From: Prostheceraeus crozeri
Lineage: Eukaryota; Platyhelminthes; Polycladida; Euryleptidae
NCBI GenBank assembly: GCA_907163375.1
Contig: CAJQUW010003071.1
Span: forward strand, 1 to 64,000
Reading direction: 5' to 3'
Length of the DNA: 64,000 bases
The notes below the pieces were generated by a model. The model saw only the letters and a list, made by a program, of their open reading frames with translations. It ran no database searches and was not told the DNA's origin. Made by a program: the position numbers and the translations under genes. Positions 1-9,682 of this stretch are shown in pieces; position 1 is the first letter of the stretch; every line of letters begins with the position of its first letter.

Positions 1-122
1 TGAGGACGGCCCGGGAAATACTTGCTGTTTGGAAGCTGTTGGTGTAATGTTGTGAGATCGATTTTGGTGTAGAGTCTGAAGCGACGGAGAATGTTGACGA
101 TGGTGTAGCGATGGCGCTTCAT
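1..122 (-). CDS. N-terminal start of an ORF, possibly TBP-like (partial)
   Basis: An ATG at 122 opens 40 codons that run off the window. The sequence has YTIVNILRRFRLYTKIDL followed by LPNSKYFPGRP. This spacing recalls a TATA-binding-protein repeat, which has an N-I-V strand, an L-D-L helix start and an N-x-x-Y-x-P-x-x-F-P-G loop. That is a pattern resemblance over about 35 residues only. The ORF overlaps the preceding gene's frame in a different phase, as compact viral genes often do. The preceding ORF could instead simply read through this stretch. Confidence 0.3.
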   Translation of the reverse strand, partial: MKRHRYTIVNILRRFRLYTKIDLTTLHQQLPNSKYFPGRP

Positions 123-444
123 GATGAAAGAATGAGTAAATTGAGCGATGTACCTTCCTTTTATACTTTTCCCAACTACCTTGATGAAATGTGAAGTTAG
201 TATGAAGTTGGGAATGATAGAGTTGAATTCGCCGATTGTTGACGCGCAGCCAGATGCAATTTCCAATACGTGAATGTCTTTTCATATAGAAGTATTTCAA
301 GTCCTTCATGATATGATGTAGAGATTGAAAATGACGATAAGATAAAGCAAACTCTCTTCTCACATTTCCAGTTGAATCTTTGAAATAGACGTTTCGATCA
401 TGATCCGTTTCAATACGTTGTAGGGAATCTAATTTCCAACTCAT
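1..444 (-). CDS. Small protein, paralog of the 467-823 gene, PC4-like pattern (open to window edge)
   Basis: Translation starts at ATG 444 (MSWKLDSLQRIE) and stays open to position 1, about 148 codons. The first 105 residues align along their length with the neighbouring gene at 467-823. Shared features are an LDSLQ start, a central LSYRHFQSLHHIMKDLKYF stretch, an aromatic LYHSQ strand and WEKYKRKVHRSI near the end. The repeated 'ordered strand, then G-x-x-L-T-x-x-Q-F' layout resembles PC4/p15-type single-strand-DNA-binding transcription coactivators. This is inferred from pattern only. The tail after about residue 110 is low-complexity H/Q/S and may be out of the true frame, because the possible TBP-like ORF starts there. 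Confidence 0.45.
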   Translation of the reverse strand, partial: MSWKLDSLQRIETDHDRNVYFKDSTGNVRREFALSYRHFQSLHHIMKDLKYFYMKRHSRIGNCIWLRVNNRRIQLYHSQLHTNFTFHQGSWEKYKRKVHRSIYSFFHHEAPSLHHRQHSPSLQTLHQNRSHNITPTASKQQVFPGPSS

Positions 445-466
445 GATGTGTGGTAGTCATGTCTGA

Positions 467-823
467 TTAAGATTTGCATAGTAGGGCGATGAACTCACGA
501 CGAATAAATGTCATGATGGAGCGATGTATATATCTTCTATACTTCTCCCAATTGTATTTGCGAAATGAGAAACAGTTTGCGGAATGAGAATGGTAGATTT
601 GAATTTCATTTCTGTAATGTTGAAGCCAAACTTGATCACCCAAGGAGATGAATCTTAATGTTTCAAAATATTCCAAATCCCTCATGATATCATTGAGGTT
701 GACAAATTGTCGCCATGTTAATGTAATTCCTCTTGATGTATGACCATGAGAATTTTTGAAATGTACGTTTCCATCACGATCAACTCTGATATATTGTAGA
801 GAGTCCAAAATCCAAGTCTTCAT
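467..823 (-). CDS. Small protein with PC4-like pattern, 118 aa
   Basis: The start chosen is ATG 823 (MKTWILDSLQ) because it aligns with the start of the paralog at 444. An upstream in-frame ATG at 835 would add four residues. The protein has VHFKNSHG, then RGITLTWRQFVNLNDIM, which resembles the PC4 'KGI-S-L-T-x-x-Q-W' signature. A second half (VWLQHYRNEIQIYHS, WEKYRRYIHRSI) repeats the strand-helix rhythm. It lies head to head with the WEVG gene that starts at 859, and the two share about 35 bp of upstream DNA. A role in element transcription or ssDNA binding is a guess from the pattern; no enzyme motif is present. Confidence 0.5.
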   Translation of the reverse strand: MKTWILDSLQYIRVDRDGNVHFKNSHGHTSRGITLTWRQFVNLNDIMRDLEYFETLRFISLGDQVWLQHYRNEIQIYHSHSANCFSFRKYNWEKYRRYIHRSIMTFIRREFIALLCKS

Positions 824-858
824 GATGTTATGCAAAGTTGCAGATCAGCAATATAAAA

Positions 859-2256
859 ATGTCGTTTTATCATATTTTGCTTAGCAATGCGGCTACAAAG
901 AGATTTACTAGTAATCGAGCCGCACTCTTTTCTACTCCCATTGATCATGCACAACAGCTAAATGGAAATTGGGAAGTGGGTGTCACTCAACTTGTTTATA
1001 GCAACTGTGTCTATACTTTTGATCATGAGGTGATGACTATTAATATGAGGCGTACAGCTGCTTATCAATGTGAAAAGGGTGCCGAGTATACATTCCACAG
1101 TGGCCAAAGAAAGATCTCTTATCATGTAAAAAGTTTATATATGATTTCTTGAATAAAGCGAGTAAACATATTGTCCAATTTACTCCGCACAATGATGATT
1201 ATAATTATGTACATCATGTAGTTGAGAAAGATTGGATTGTTGGTTTAAGTCCAAGTTTAAGAAATGATTTAGGTTACCTCGCTAGCGCCTTAACAAGCTA
1301 TGATAATTTTAACGTTAATTACCACATAAGTGGTCATAAACAGTTAATATATCGAGAGGAAGCTTATTATGTAGATCTTATTCCAAGAAATGAGAAGACG
1401 TTGGTGAAGAAGATTGTGATTAAGCCAAGAAAGACAAACATGACTCCTGAAACATTATTGAAGAAATTTAATTATCTCCTTCGAGTTGATGGCAAACAAG
1501 TGGCAACATTGACTTATATTAAATCATCTAATCATATTGCAATAAGCAAATTAAATGATGATGATCTAGTATTAGTTTGTTCAAAAGATTTTCATCAGTT
1601 CTTACGACATCGTTCTGCAGCTGTTCATGGAAAATCTGATATGCAACATTTACCATGTGAAAGGTCAAATCAATTTGATACAGAATGGACCTTATCTTTA
1701 TACAGAAAGTGTGTAGAGCCTTTAGGTGGTATCTTACATGAAACAAGAGTGTTGATGCCTCGCATTATTACTTCGGTTAAATTGGTTGTAGATTATTTAA
1801 ATGAAGTGATTAATGAGCAACATATTTCATTTTCTGAAAAAGAAGGTACTTTGTCTCTCACTATAAGTGTAAAAAGGTATTGAACTAATTATGGATAAAA
1901 CTGTAATGGACATTTTGGGTTTTGATCAAAATATCTTTAAAAGTGGTACTGTAACCAAAGCTAGCGCAGACATGTCGCTATCGCGTCGTATTAACTATTT
2001 TCAGATATATTCCAATATTGGTGAAGATGTACGTGTGGGAGATGTTGAAGCTCCATTGCTAGCAATGATACCATACCAGCCAAAAAGCTGCAGTATTTTA
2101 TCTGAGCATACTTTCAAGAAAGTGCATTATACAAAGCTGAAATCAAACTACATCCCACAAATTGATATTGCCATTTATGACGATGCTGGTGCGTTGATTC
2201 CTTTTCATAAAGATGCTGTGACAAGTATCACACTCCATTTCCGAATGAAGAGTTAA
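859..2256 (+). pseudogene. WEVG-motif structural-like protein, first paralog, two frameshifts
   Basis: Three consecutive reading frames together form one gene: ATG 859 (MSFYHILLSNA) to about 1150, then to about 1880, then to the stop at 2254-2256. The N-terminus has the layout L-x-S-N-A...F...H-A-Q-Q-L-N-G-NWEVGVTQLVYSN. The C-terminal piece has FQIYSNI, VGDVEAPLLAMIP and a final ITLHFRMKS strand. The next gene has the same order, so the two are tandem paralogs. Proteins with this N-terminal pattern and a V-G-D-x-x-A-P-L-L C-terminus are, from recollection, common next to PolB in invertebrate genomes, and a virion role is suspected but unproven. Single-base slips near 1150 and 1880 break the frame. 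Sequencing error in this copy is possible. Confidence 0.7.
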
Positions 2257-2295
2257 TGCAAACGTATGCTAATATATTTTTCCAATGTGAATAAT

Positions 2296-3815
2296 ATGGA
2301 AAGTGAAAATAAGGACTCGTTTCTAATCTACTTGCCCAGTAATGCTTCTATGAATAAATTTCCCAAAAATAAACCATCAGACTATCGAGTAGAATTAAAT
2401 CGGCCACTGCATTTAGAAGTGAATGGGAGGTTGGCGTTTCTAGTATTTGCTATGATAGCAATATTCAGAATGTGAATGATTTGGAAGAAATGATATTGAC
2501 TCCTCGCACCCATGATGGAATAACGATGAATAATGCATTTCAGTTCCCATACATTTTAACATCAGATGGAAAGTGGAACTATGAATGGATTCAGATAAAA
2601 TCAGATTCTTATGAACCATTTGGGAATGAGAAAATTATTAAGGCATTCAACAGTGGTAATACTTCCATCATGAAGAATAAAAATCAGAAAGCTTATGAAT
2701 TTACTATCTATCATTGGAGTGGGAGACAGTTCCTCCGCTTTCATTCTTTTACTAAAGGTCTTACGCTGAGGTTGGATAATGAATTCTATCCACATCTTGG
2801 TTTTGGTCATGGACTACATCTAACATCAATTGCTACTGCAAATGTTAAAAAAGTTTATTCAAATCGAATCAACAAATTTCATTATAGATTTAAAATATTT
2901 GATGAAGATGTTGTAGAATGCGAAGAACGCATCATTTTGAAAAAGCGTGGTGTTCAACCTTTATCACTTATTGAGTTAGTAAAACGATGGAATGAGACTG
3001 TGGGTAAGAAGTATGGAGAGAAAATTATGGTGGACAAAAATAAGTTGGTCATTCAGAAATATAATGACAAACTTACAGTTTATTTCTCTCCAACCTTGCG
3101 TCATTTTGTAAGACATTATACACCTATTATTGGAAGCGGTGTGGTGTATGCTGCTCATGAATATCACACTAAAGCTGATTCAGTTAATGATGAATGGTGG
3201 GTGGACATCTATGGCGATCGCATCAAGAAAATTTACCAGTCTTATGAAGAATCTAAAGTTGCTATCAATATAATGCCGCGTCTATATCATACAGTTGAAA
3301 GCTTCATTCATGTAGTAAATCCTTATATACAACAGAAGTTGAAGCATGTGATGAAAAGTAAATATGATGTAAAGACACACCACATTTCGTTTTCAATTGA
3401 AAATCAACGCGTTGTTCTGAGACTGGGTGATGACATTCAATGTCAATTGAGTAAAAATTTGAAAAAACTCTTTGGTTTTTCAATGCTACAAACAGTGTTT
3501 GCTGCTGCGCATACGATTGGTATAGAAACACCAATGACACTTGATAAACATGAACAGCACCTTTACATTCAAAGTGATTTGATTCTACCTATTTCTGTTG
3601 GTGAGAAAAAAGAATACATTTTACGTGATTTCATTCATGATAAAGACGCTTCATATGGAATAGTCGAGAAGATGTTTGAATCTATTTTCTATCATCCCGT
3701 CGTCAAACAAACTATACCCTCTATTGCTATCAAAATTACCAATGGTTTACAAGAGTGCATCCATGTGAAAGATACTAAATCCCTCGTAACTTTAGTGTTT
3801 CGGAAAACAAAGTGA
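2296..3815 (+). pseudogene. WEVG-motif structural-like protein, second paralog, one frameshift (copy A)
   Basis: The start chosen is ATG 2296 (MESENKDSFLIYLPSN). The N-terminus has SFLIYLPSNASMNKFPKNK and then the WEVG strand. One G is missing near 2418 compared with copy C (GAAGTGAA here, GAAGGTGAA there), which pushes the ORF out of frame after L-H-L-E. The remaining 447 codons (from 2472) are open to the TGA at 3813. The C-terminal region LYIQSDLILPISVGEK and the final SLVTLVFRKT strand mirror the first paralog. The equivalent gene in B/C has a TAG where this copy keeps both tryptophans of NDEWWVD. It probably encodes an element structural protein, and ends 16 bases before the shared poly(A) module. 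Confidence 0.75.
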
Positions 3816-3830
3816 AGTCATTGTGATATG

Positions 3831-3844
3831 TTTATTGAAATAAA
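3831..3844. terminator. Overlapping convergent poly(A) signals (copy A)
   Basis: TTTATT (3831-3836, AATAAA on the minus strand) and AATAAA (3839-3844, plus strand) sit two bases apart. The plus-strand signal serves the WEVG gene ending at 3815. The minus-strand signal lies about 160 bases past the PolB stop at 3995. The same arrangement is kept in copies B and C. Confidence 0.7.
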
Positions 3845-3994
3845 AATATGTATATGAAAAAGTCTTTTCACAGATATAGGGGGAATGAGCTAACTGTAGG
3901 CATATATTCACAAGGAAGAAACGATCTCATGCGATACATAAAACAACCATGTATATCTACAAAAAGCAACATCAAAATACTGAGTTAAAGTTGA

Positions 3995-6900
3995 TTATGT
4001 CAATACATCTCTTGAATGTGGTAGCGTGAGTTTTATTCTTTTGGGTGGTGGTATGTTTGTGTCAGGATGTCCATGTGGAAGAGATGTGTTATGTCCTATC
4101 CAACACCTCTTATCCTCCCATGCTGAAAGTGCTCGTTTCTTGAACGTGTACGTTTTCACAGTATGAACTTGAGATTTTAAGATTGTCATATTGACAAACG
4201 TTATATTTTTATTTTTATAGGCCTTCTTATAGGAGCGATGTTTCATTTTATGAACAATTGATTTTGATATACCTTTAGCACGCTTAATACTATCTGCACA
4301 TTCTTTTAATTTCATGGAATACATTTTAGGACGGAGGAGAATCATTTCATCTATTTCCTTTCCTGCTGTTTCATCCTTAAAACAACCAAGTTTGGCTTTA
4401 TTCTGTATGGAATAGAGTGGATGAGTGGGATTGTAGTTAGATGTGTCGAAATATTTTTCTAATGACTTGCCTACTTCATTAAAATTTAAATCTTTTTGAG
4501 TGGTAATTCCTAAAAAGAAACTATCTGTATCACCACCCAGCAAGCGAACCTCTTTTACGAGAGGGCATGGTTTTAATATTTTGTAGAAGAGTTGATACAT
4601 TTCAAGCTTGGAATAATCTAAAACGGCTTACCCAATATAGATGGGTTTGCACAACTCAACTTCTGATTTTATCATTTTAACACCTACAAGATCCTCATCG
4701 ATGATGTCTCTATCAATGAAAAGAGGTGATGAGGTCAATTTGTGATATTTTTGTTCATCAACGACTAGTTTGTAGTTCATACGTTTTCTAACATCCTCCA
4801 TGGTCTTTCCGAAAAGACTGTTATTCTTATATTTATAAAAATCCTTTTCAAAATTATTTTGGGCGAGTGCACGTTTTTGACTGTTACTATCTATGTAGGG
4901 TTTGAGGAAGGCTTTCTGTCTAAATTTGATAATGCGGTGAACTGACTTTAGAAGCATGCCCATTTCTAAATAGAATTTTAGTATGCAGAAGTGTACGAGA
5001 TAATTTTTCTTATCATATTGGGTGAGTAAAAGTTTGCGGCATGGTTTGTACCTTGGCTGTCCACACTCTGTTAAGTTATTATGAAATTGTGACATGAATG
5101 GTGAAAACATATCTTCAGTCACTTCACCAGATTCAGGTGCGAGTGGGAAATCAGCAGTTTTATTTTTAATGCTATTTGGATAAATCAAATCCACTTCAAA
5201 ATAATATCCCCAATCACCTTCATCTGGAATCTTCAGTATGTTTGAAGGGTTGGAGTAATACTCAAGCTCATCTTGATTTAGCCAACTAAACTCGGAATGA
5301 GGTAGTGGTTTAGACAGTGAACTGCCATATAAATTATTTTGGTCATAGTACTTTAGGTGGATATGATCATCACCTACTGTTTCAGATTTTATATGTTGTT
5401 TATTTACAAATGTGAGACCACCGCGTATTCCGCGCTCAAATATACTATACATCTCCGGGTCTTGTAAGAGATGAATGGTCTCATCAGTCATTTTAAAGGC
5501 TGATTTAAAGGACATGGCTGGTAGACTGACAAAGTGGACAGGATCTAATTTGTCTTCTTCTAATGCCACTCGTCGAAATTCCTGAAAGACATCAGCCAGC
5601 AAAATGACATCTAATTCTAAGTAAGCGATCATATAATCGCCAAACGTTTTACATTCAAATTTTAACCATGCCTCTTGAGCATGTTCATAATCTTCTACTG
5701 GACAATCTTCACCCGTCAAATCGTTTTGGAATTTGTCAATGGAAGGAAGGGTTGTTTCATTTAGTTTAGACATTGAGCTAAAATACGCATAAGGAAAGAT
5801 CCCTTTGCGAGTGATGATTTCATCCGTTAAGTTTGGATAGTGTTTCTTCAAAGTTTGACTATGGGGAAGAAACTTGAGATTACGAACGAGAGAAGCTAGT
5901 GACGCTGACATGAATTGGAATAAATCTAAAAATTTTATTTCGAAGAAGACTGTCTTATTTTCTTTAGTTTTATCTACTGGTACTTTTGCTGTCATTGCCA
6001 TGAATTTTTCTCTCGTTTGTGCTATTACATTAAACTGCCACGATTTCATCTGGCTCAACCCTCCTTTTATGAGCATATGACTGTCATAGCCCTTAAAGTT
6101 ATGAAAAATGACGGGTAGTGCACGACGTCTCAACCTAAGTGAAAAGTTACATTTGGAGCAGAGTGCGTTTCTAAATTTACCAGTGATGTGATCATGATCA
6201 CGCACTTTCTTAATTTTATCGTCATCAAACGTTTTATGACATTTAGGACAGGATGTGCAACTTTCAAATTTTTGTTTGTCTTCATCTGTCATATGTAGTG
6301 ACTTACGCTGCAATTGGGAATCATATGATTGTTGAAATTTAGCAGCTTTATCGAGAAATTCTAGAAATTTTGAAATGCAATCTTCACCTTGCCAAGTATG
6401 CATTTTGTTTTGTCTATTCCTAAAGTGGTTATGCCATACTTCATAGCAGGATATGGCTGCTGGCTCGTGGATGATATCATCAATGTAGCATTCTATGTCT
6501 GCGTAAATGACACGCAGGGGACTTAATTCGTCACCATTATCCCTATGTGAAAATATTTTATCTTTGGGCATGCGTTCCATTTGTAATTTACCTCGCTTGC
6601 ACCATTCATAGTGAGTTTCAAATTTATCTTTACTCCAAAAGGAGCGGATGCAGCGGTCGCATACAAAATGTTCACCTCTTTTAGAGTGCCCCAAGTGAGT
6701 GTACAAGCGAGAGATTTTGGGAATACCACAGTAGTGCCATTCCTCGCTATCATCTTGTTTTACTAATAAGAGGTTGACTACACGTTCATAACAAGTTGAA
6801 CGTGAATTATAGCGGGCACCCTTCAACCCCTTCTCCCACACGTAAACGACAATTTTAATCTTATTATGTTTTTCGAACGTTTCTACATCTTTGATTTTCA

Positions 6901-7969
6901 TGTTGTTACTATCACAACCTTCAAAGTCTAGTTCATCCTCCCACTGTCTATAGCTATAGGTATGATTTCGATTCGCGTTGATATCATTATAGTGAAGGAT
7001 GGATAGGACTGCATATTTGAAACACTGTGATTTACAATCGACATTGATGACAGCTTTCTTATTATACAACGTTTTTGGTAGTCTAAATGTACCTCGAGCT
7101 GCATGACTTTCTAATAGTGAAATTTTGAATATGGCTGAGTCCACACCATCAAAAATGAGAGCGCTGTCGCGTTGATTGAATTTATCTACATTTGATTTTA
7201 AACATTGAATGTGAAAATTTAGCCAAGACTCGCAGTCTACAACTTCGGTTGCGGAAGAGGAAGGAACATGAAACTGTATTCTCTCCGTCACTTGACCCGT
7301 TTGAAAATCTATCTTAATATATTTTAGTTTAAGGTAGATGAGCGCCTTCATTCTAAAATTGTCTAAATTGTTGAAGAGCGCTTCGATAATGTTTGAATTT
7401 TGAAGGAGCCACTCAGGAAAATCTACTATTTGAGTATTGGACTCCATGCAGTAGTCGCGTACTAAATTATTATGTGAAACATTAATGAGGGAGATGGTAG
7501 AGGTACCGTTGGTGTAGTGATCATTTGCATGCGTGTGTTGAAGTCTGTGCGAAGATCGCTGAAAGTGACTATCAAAAGAAAGAGGGCACAAATCGCAAGG
7601 AAAGGAGATGTCATCGTCAGAATCAACTTCACCTCCGGAGATTGACGCCGCTTTGCGTTGACACACACGTTGTTTGATGTGTCGAAGGAGACTGTGCTTC
7701 CTTGTAAACATATGTCCGCAGTCGGCACATTCCCACTCGTTGCCTTGTCGCGAGAGTCCTGAGCTGGAACTCACATCACCTGAAAGAGAAATCATTCTTT
7801 CATCTCTGTTCAAGTCTCAGTGTATTGTTACAACCTACCTTGACTCAACAACTCTAAACTTTCCTCGAGAAGGGAGGGTGTTGGTGATGAAGTTGATGCC
7901 TGATATTGAGGAAGATGCTATTAGCCACACGTTTGAGGGAGATGAGTGAAGAAATTTTCAACTTACCAT
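3995..7969 (-). pseudogene. polB: Family B DNA polymerase (protein-primed type), one nonsense codon, spliced 5' end (copy A)
   Basis: The element's replicative DNA polymerase. Predicted exons are ATG at 7969-7967, exon 2 at 7899-7839 and exon 3 at 7779-3995, with GT-AG introns of 67 and 59 bp. In the long ORF (numbered from the Met at 7813) there are C2H2-type fingers near 29-51 and 73-93 and a third finger at 385-405. Exo I is YADIECYID (D439, E441), a Cys4/His module (RDHDHITGKFRNALCSKC) sits at 519-555, and Exo II is FHNFKGYDSH. Exo III is YLELDVILLAD, motif A is YYDQNNLYG (D824), motif B is KYKNNSLFGKT, and motif C is GGDTDSF after the stop. An in-frame TAA (4628-4630) replaces the GAC-CAA context of B/C, between motifs B and C. 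All catalytic residues are otherwise present. Confidence 0.93.
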
Positions 7970-8246
7970 TTCAACGAAATTATGTTTAAGCTTGATACTT
8001 CAACAAGATAGAGACTTCACTCAAATAATACGTCTCAAATTTGGAATTTACTTGTACGCCTCAAATAATAACAGAATTCGCTAGACGACAGTTCACTTAT
8101 GCGTCTCAAAGACAGAGTGAAATGACACAAATGTCACTTTGCATATATACTTTCATATTCATCATTCATTGGCTGTTCATTCTGATTGGTTGCTTGTTGA
8201 TACTTAAGAATTAGAAAACATTTCAAAGTTATTATTCACAGTCAAC
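7970..8246. promoter_or_regulatory. Divergent promoter between PolB and the acidic protein gene (copy A)
   Basis: This region separates the PolB ATG (minus strand) from the ATG at 8247 (plus strand). It holds repeated copies of a TTCACTTRTRCGYCTCAAA-type motif (8020-8110), an ATATATA box near 8148 and two CCAAT-type elements (CATTGGCTG, GATTGGTTG) near 8165-8190. The layout is conserved in copies B and C. Confidence 0.6.
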
Positions 8247-8642
8247 ATGACAAGCCCTCCGACAACACCAAACACAAAATTCTCTTCTCCATCCTCAACA
8301 CCAAACGCTCCAACGAAGGTAGAGAAGGTGTTATTACCAGCGGACAACGAAGAGAGTGTATGTGAGAAGGAGTGTCCCGACTTAACAGGCGTGAGGTGGA
8401 AGTATCTCCAGTACGATACTGACGATGTGATGGAGATCACCAGCACCAAGTTCCTCCACCAATTATGGGAGTGGTACACCCCTAACTCCCAGCCACGAAC
8501 TATGGAGGAGTGGGAGTATATTGACAAAGTGAGGCTCGCAGTGGAAGAACGATTAAAGCAAGTGAACTGTTTTTGTTATCTATGTGAAGCCAGACTCTGG
8601 GACGATATTGACGATGAAGACCTTTTGAAATACATGCCATAA
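8247..8642 (+). CDS. Acidic 131 aa protein of unknown function (copy A, intact)
   Basis: Unrecognised, but the ORF is conserved in all three copies, which supports it as real. A Ser/Thr/Pro-rich start (MTSPPTTPNTKFSSP) is followed by an acidic patch (EESVCEKECPDL). The C-terminal domain is compact and aromatic (GVRWKYLQYDTDD, LHQLWEWYTPNSQPRT, VNCFCYLCEARLWDD), and its CFCYLC cysteines could bind metal. The stop codon overlaps an AATAAA (TAATAAA at 8640-8648), so the message ends at once. It is transcribed away from PolB from the shared promoter. Copy A lacks about 20 residues that B and C have after the S/T/P region. Confidence 0.75.
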   Translation: MTSPPTTPNTKFSSPSSTPNAPTKVEKVLLPADNEESVCEKECPDLTGVRWKYLQYDTDDVMEITSTKFLHQLWEWYTPNSQPRTMEEWEYIDKVRLAVEERLKQVNCFCYLCEARLWDDIDDEDLLKYMP

Positions 8643-8697
8643 TAAATTTTTTATTTCATATTATCTTTTCTTTCATACTGACGTACTTGAACGAGGC

Positions 8698-9104
8698 TTC
8701 AGTGGATGATTTAACCATGTATACTTTTTCATTTGGAAATAGTAGCACGCTTAGTCTAACTTGTAAATCTTAAAACATTTCATATGGGCGATGATGATAG
8801 ATGAAATAGTGTCAAATAAAATTAAGATAGCTTACACTTCTGATACAGGGATAGCAATCGACTGCGATCCATGTGTAAAGAGCCTGTTAGACTACGGATG
8901 GGCTTAAGTGGATGATTTAACCATGTATACTTTTTCATTTGGAAATAGTAGCACGCTTAGTCTAACTTGTAAATCTTAAAACATTTCATATGGACGATGA
9001 TGGTAGATGAAATAGTGTCAAATAAAATTAAGATAGCTTACACTTCTGATACAGGGATAGCAATCGACTGCGATCCATGTGTAAAGAGCTTGTTAGAATA
9101 CGGA
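8698..9104. repeat. 206-bp tandem duplication in copy A
   Basis: About 200 bp starting in the spacer before the spliced small gene is repeated with a 206-bp period (8698-8898 and 8904-9104), nearly identical. Each copy includes the ATGATG start and the first 35 or so codons of that gene. Reading from the first start reaches a stop after GACTACGGATGGGCTTAA, so only the second start leads into the full gene. B and C have a single copy. Confidence 0.9.
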
Positions 9105-9593
9105 AGAGAGAAGTGTGTTATGTTGCGTGTGGCGCGTGAGTGTCCTCCCATTTCATTCCATTCATCAATTCGTCTCATTGATAGAGACAGGTAGAACTCA
9201 TGGTTCTCATAACGTATGCAATGGAAAGTTTTAGGCAACCTTCGACAGTTGGCTAAATGTCGCCCTGGCGCGAATGCATACTACGTTGAGACAGAGGCAA
9301 TCACTTGCAAACATGACGCAGAGAGGTTTAACAAGATTGACCTTTGCCGAATGTCCCTTGCGGTATACATAGCTACGGGTTTCACCGTCGCCCTTTACAG
9401 GAACGCCCGTCGAAAGGAAGTATTACACCGAACTTCATTTGCAACGTTCAAGTTGACTGATAGCAGATTCAACTTAATGATAGTATTCGCCAGTCCGAAG
9501 ACTGCCCAGGGCAAACCGCGAGGAGGTTCTATCATGTCTTGCCCCATGGTGGCCCTTAAGAGAGCCGATGGTTCGTTCTCGGGAGTGACGTGA
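8997..9593 (+). CDS. Spliced 165 aa protein of unknown function (copy A)
   Basis: Two ORFs, 65 codons from 8997 and a second ending at 9593, are separated by in-frame stops. A GTGAGT donor at 9136 and a TTTTAG acceptor ending at 9234 define a 99-bp intron. Its removal keeps one frame across exons 8997-9135 and 9235-9593 (498 nt). Exon 1 has IAYTSDTGIAIDCDPC. Exon 2 has LAKCRPGANAYYVETEAITC, MSLAVYIATGFTVALYRNAR and a basic C-terminus. No family is recognised; several Cys/His residues are conserved among copies. The 3' end runs convergently toward the coiled-coil gene. The intron is conserved at identical positions in B and C, which strongly supports the model. Confidence 0.7.
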
Positions 9594-9682
9594 TGGGGTG
9601 GTGAAGGCGGGCAAAGATCTGCAATCAAAATGATATGTATTAGAATAGGATATAACATCTTATTTACTTTTCACTTACCAAG

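Noticed and set aside
1149-1883. The ORFs at 1149-1883 and 1891-2256 as separate genes.
   Set aside because: They begin at non-ATG or internal positions and, with 859-1152, cover one protein with the same domain order as the neighbouring paralog, so they are frameshifted parts of one gene.
4620-4632. GGGTAAG at the PolB stop in copy A looks like a splice donor, which could remove the nonsense codon.
   Set aside because: Copies B and C have an uninterrupted coding sequence here (GACCAAGC context) with the same flanking codons and no extra sequence, so a two-to-three base mutation to TAA is the simpler reading.
9395-9658. Minus-strand ORF of 87 codons (GLPWAVFGLANTIIK...) in copy A.
   Set aside because: It is antisense to exon 2 of the spliced small gene, whose sense frame is longer, splice-supported and conserved. 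The duplicated outer copy in B/C shows no start or conserved context.
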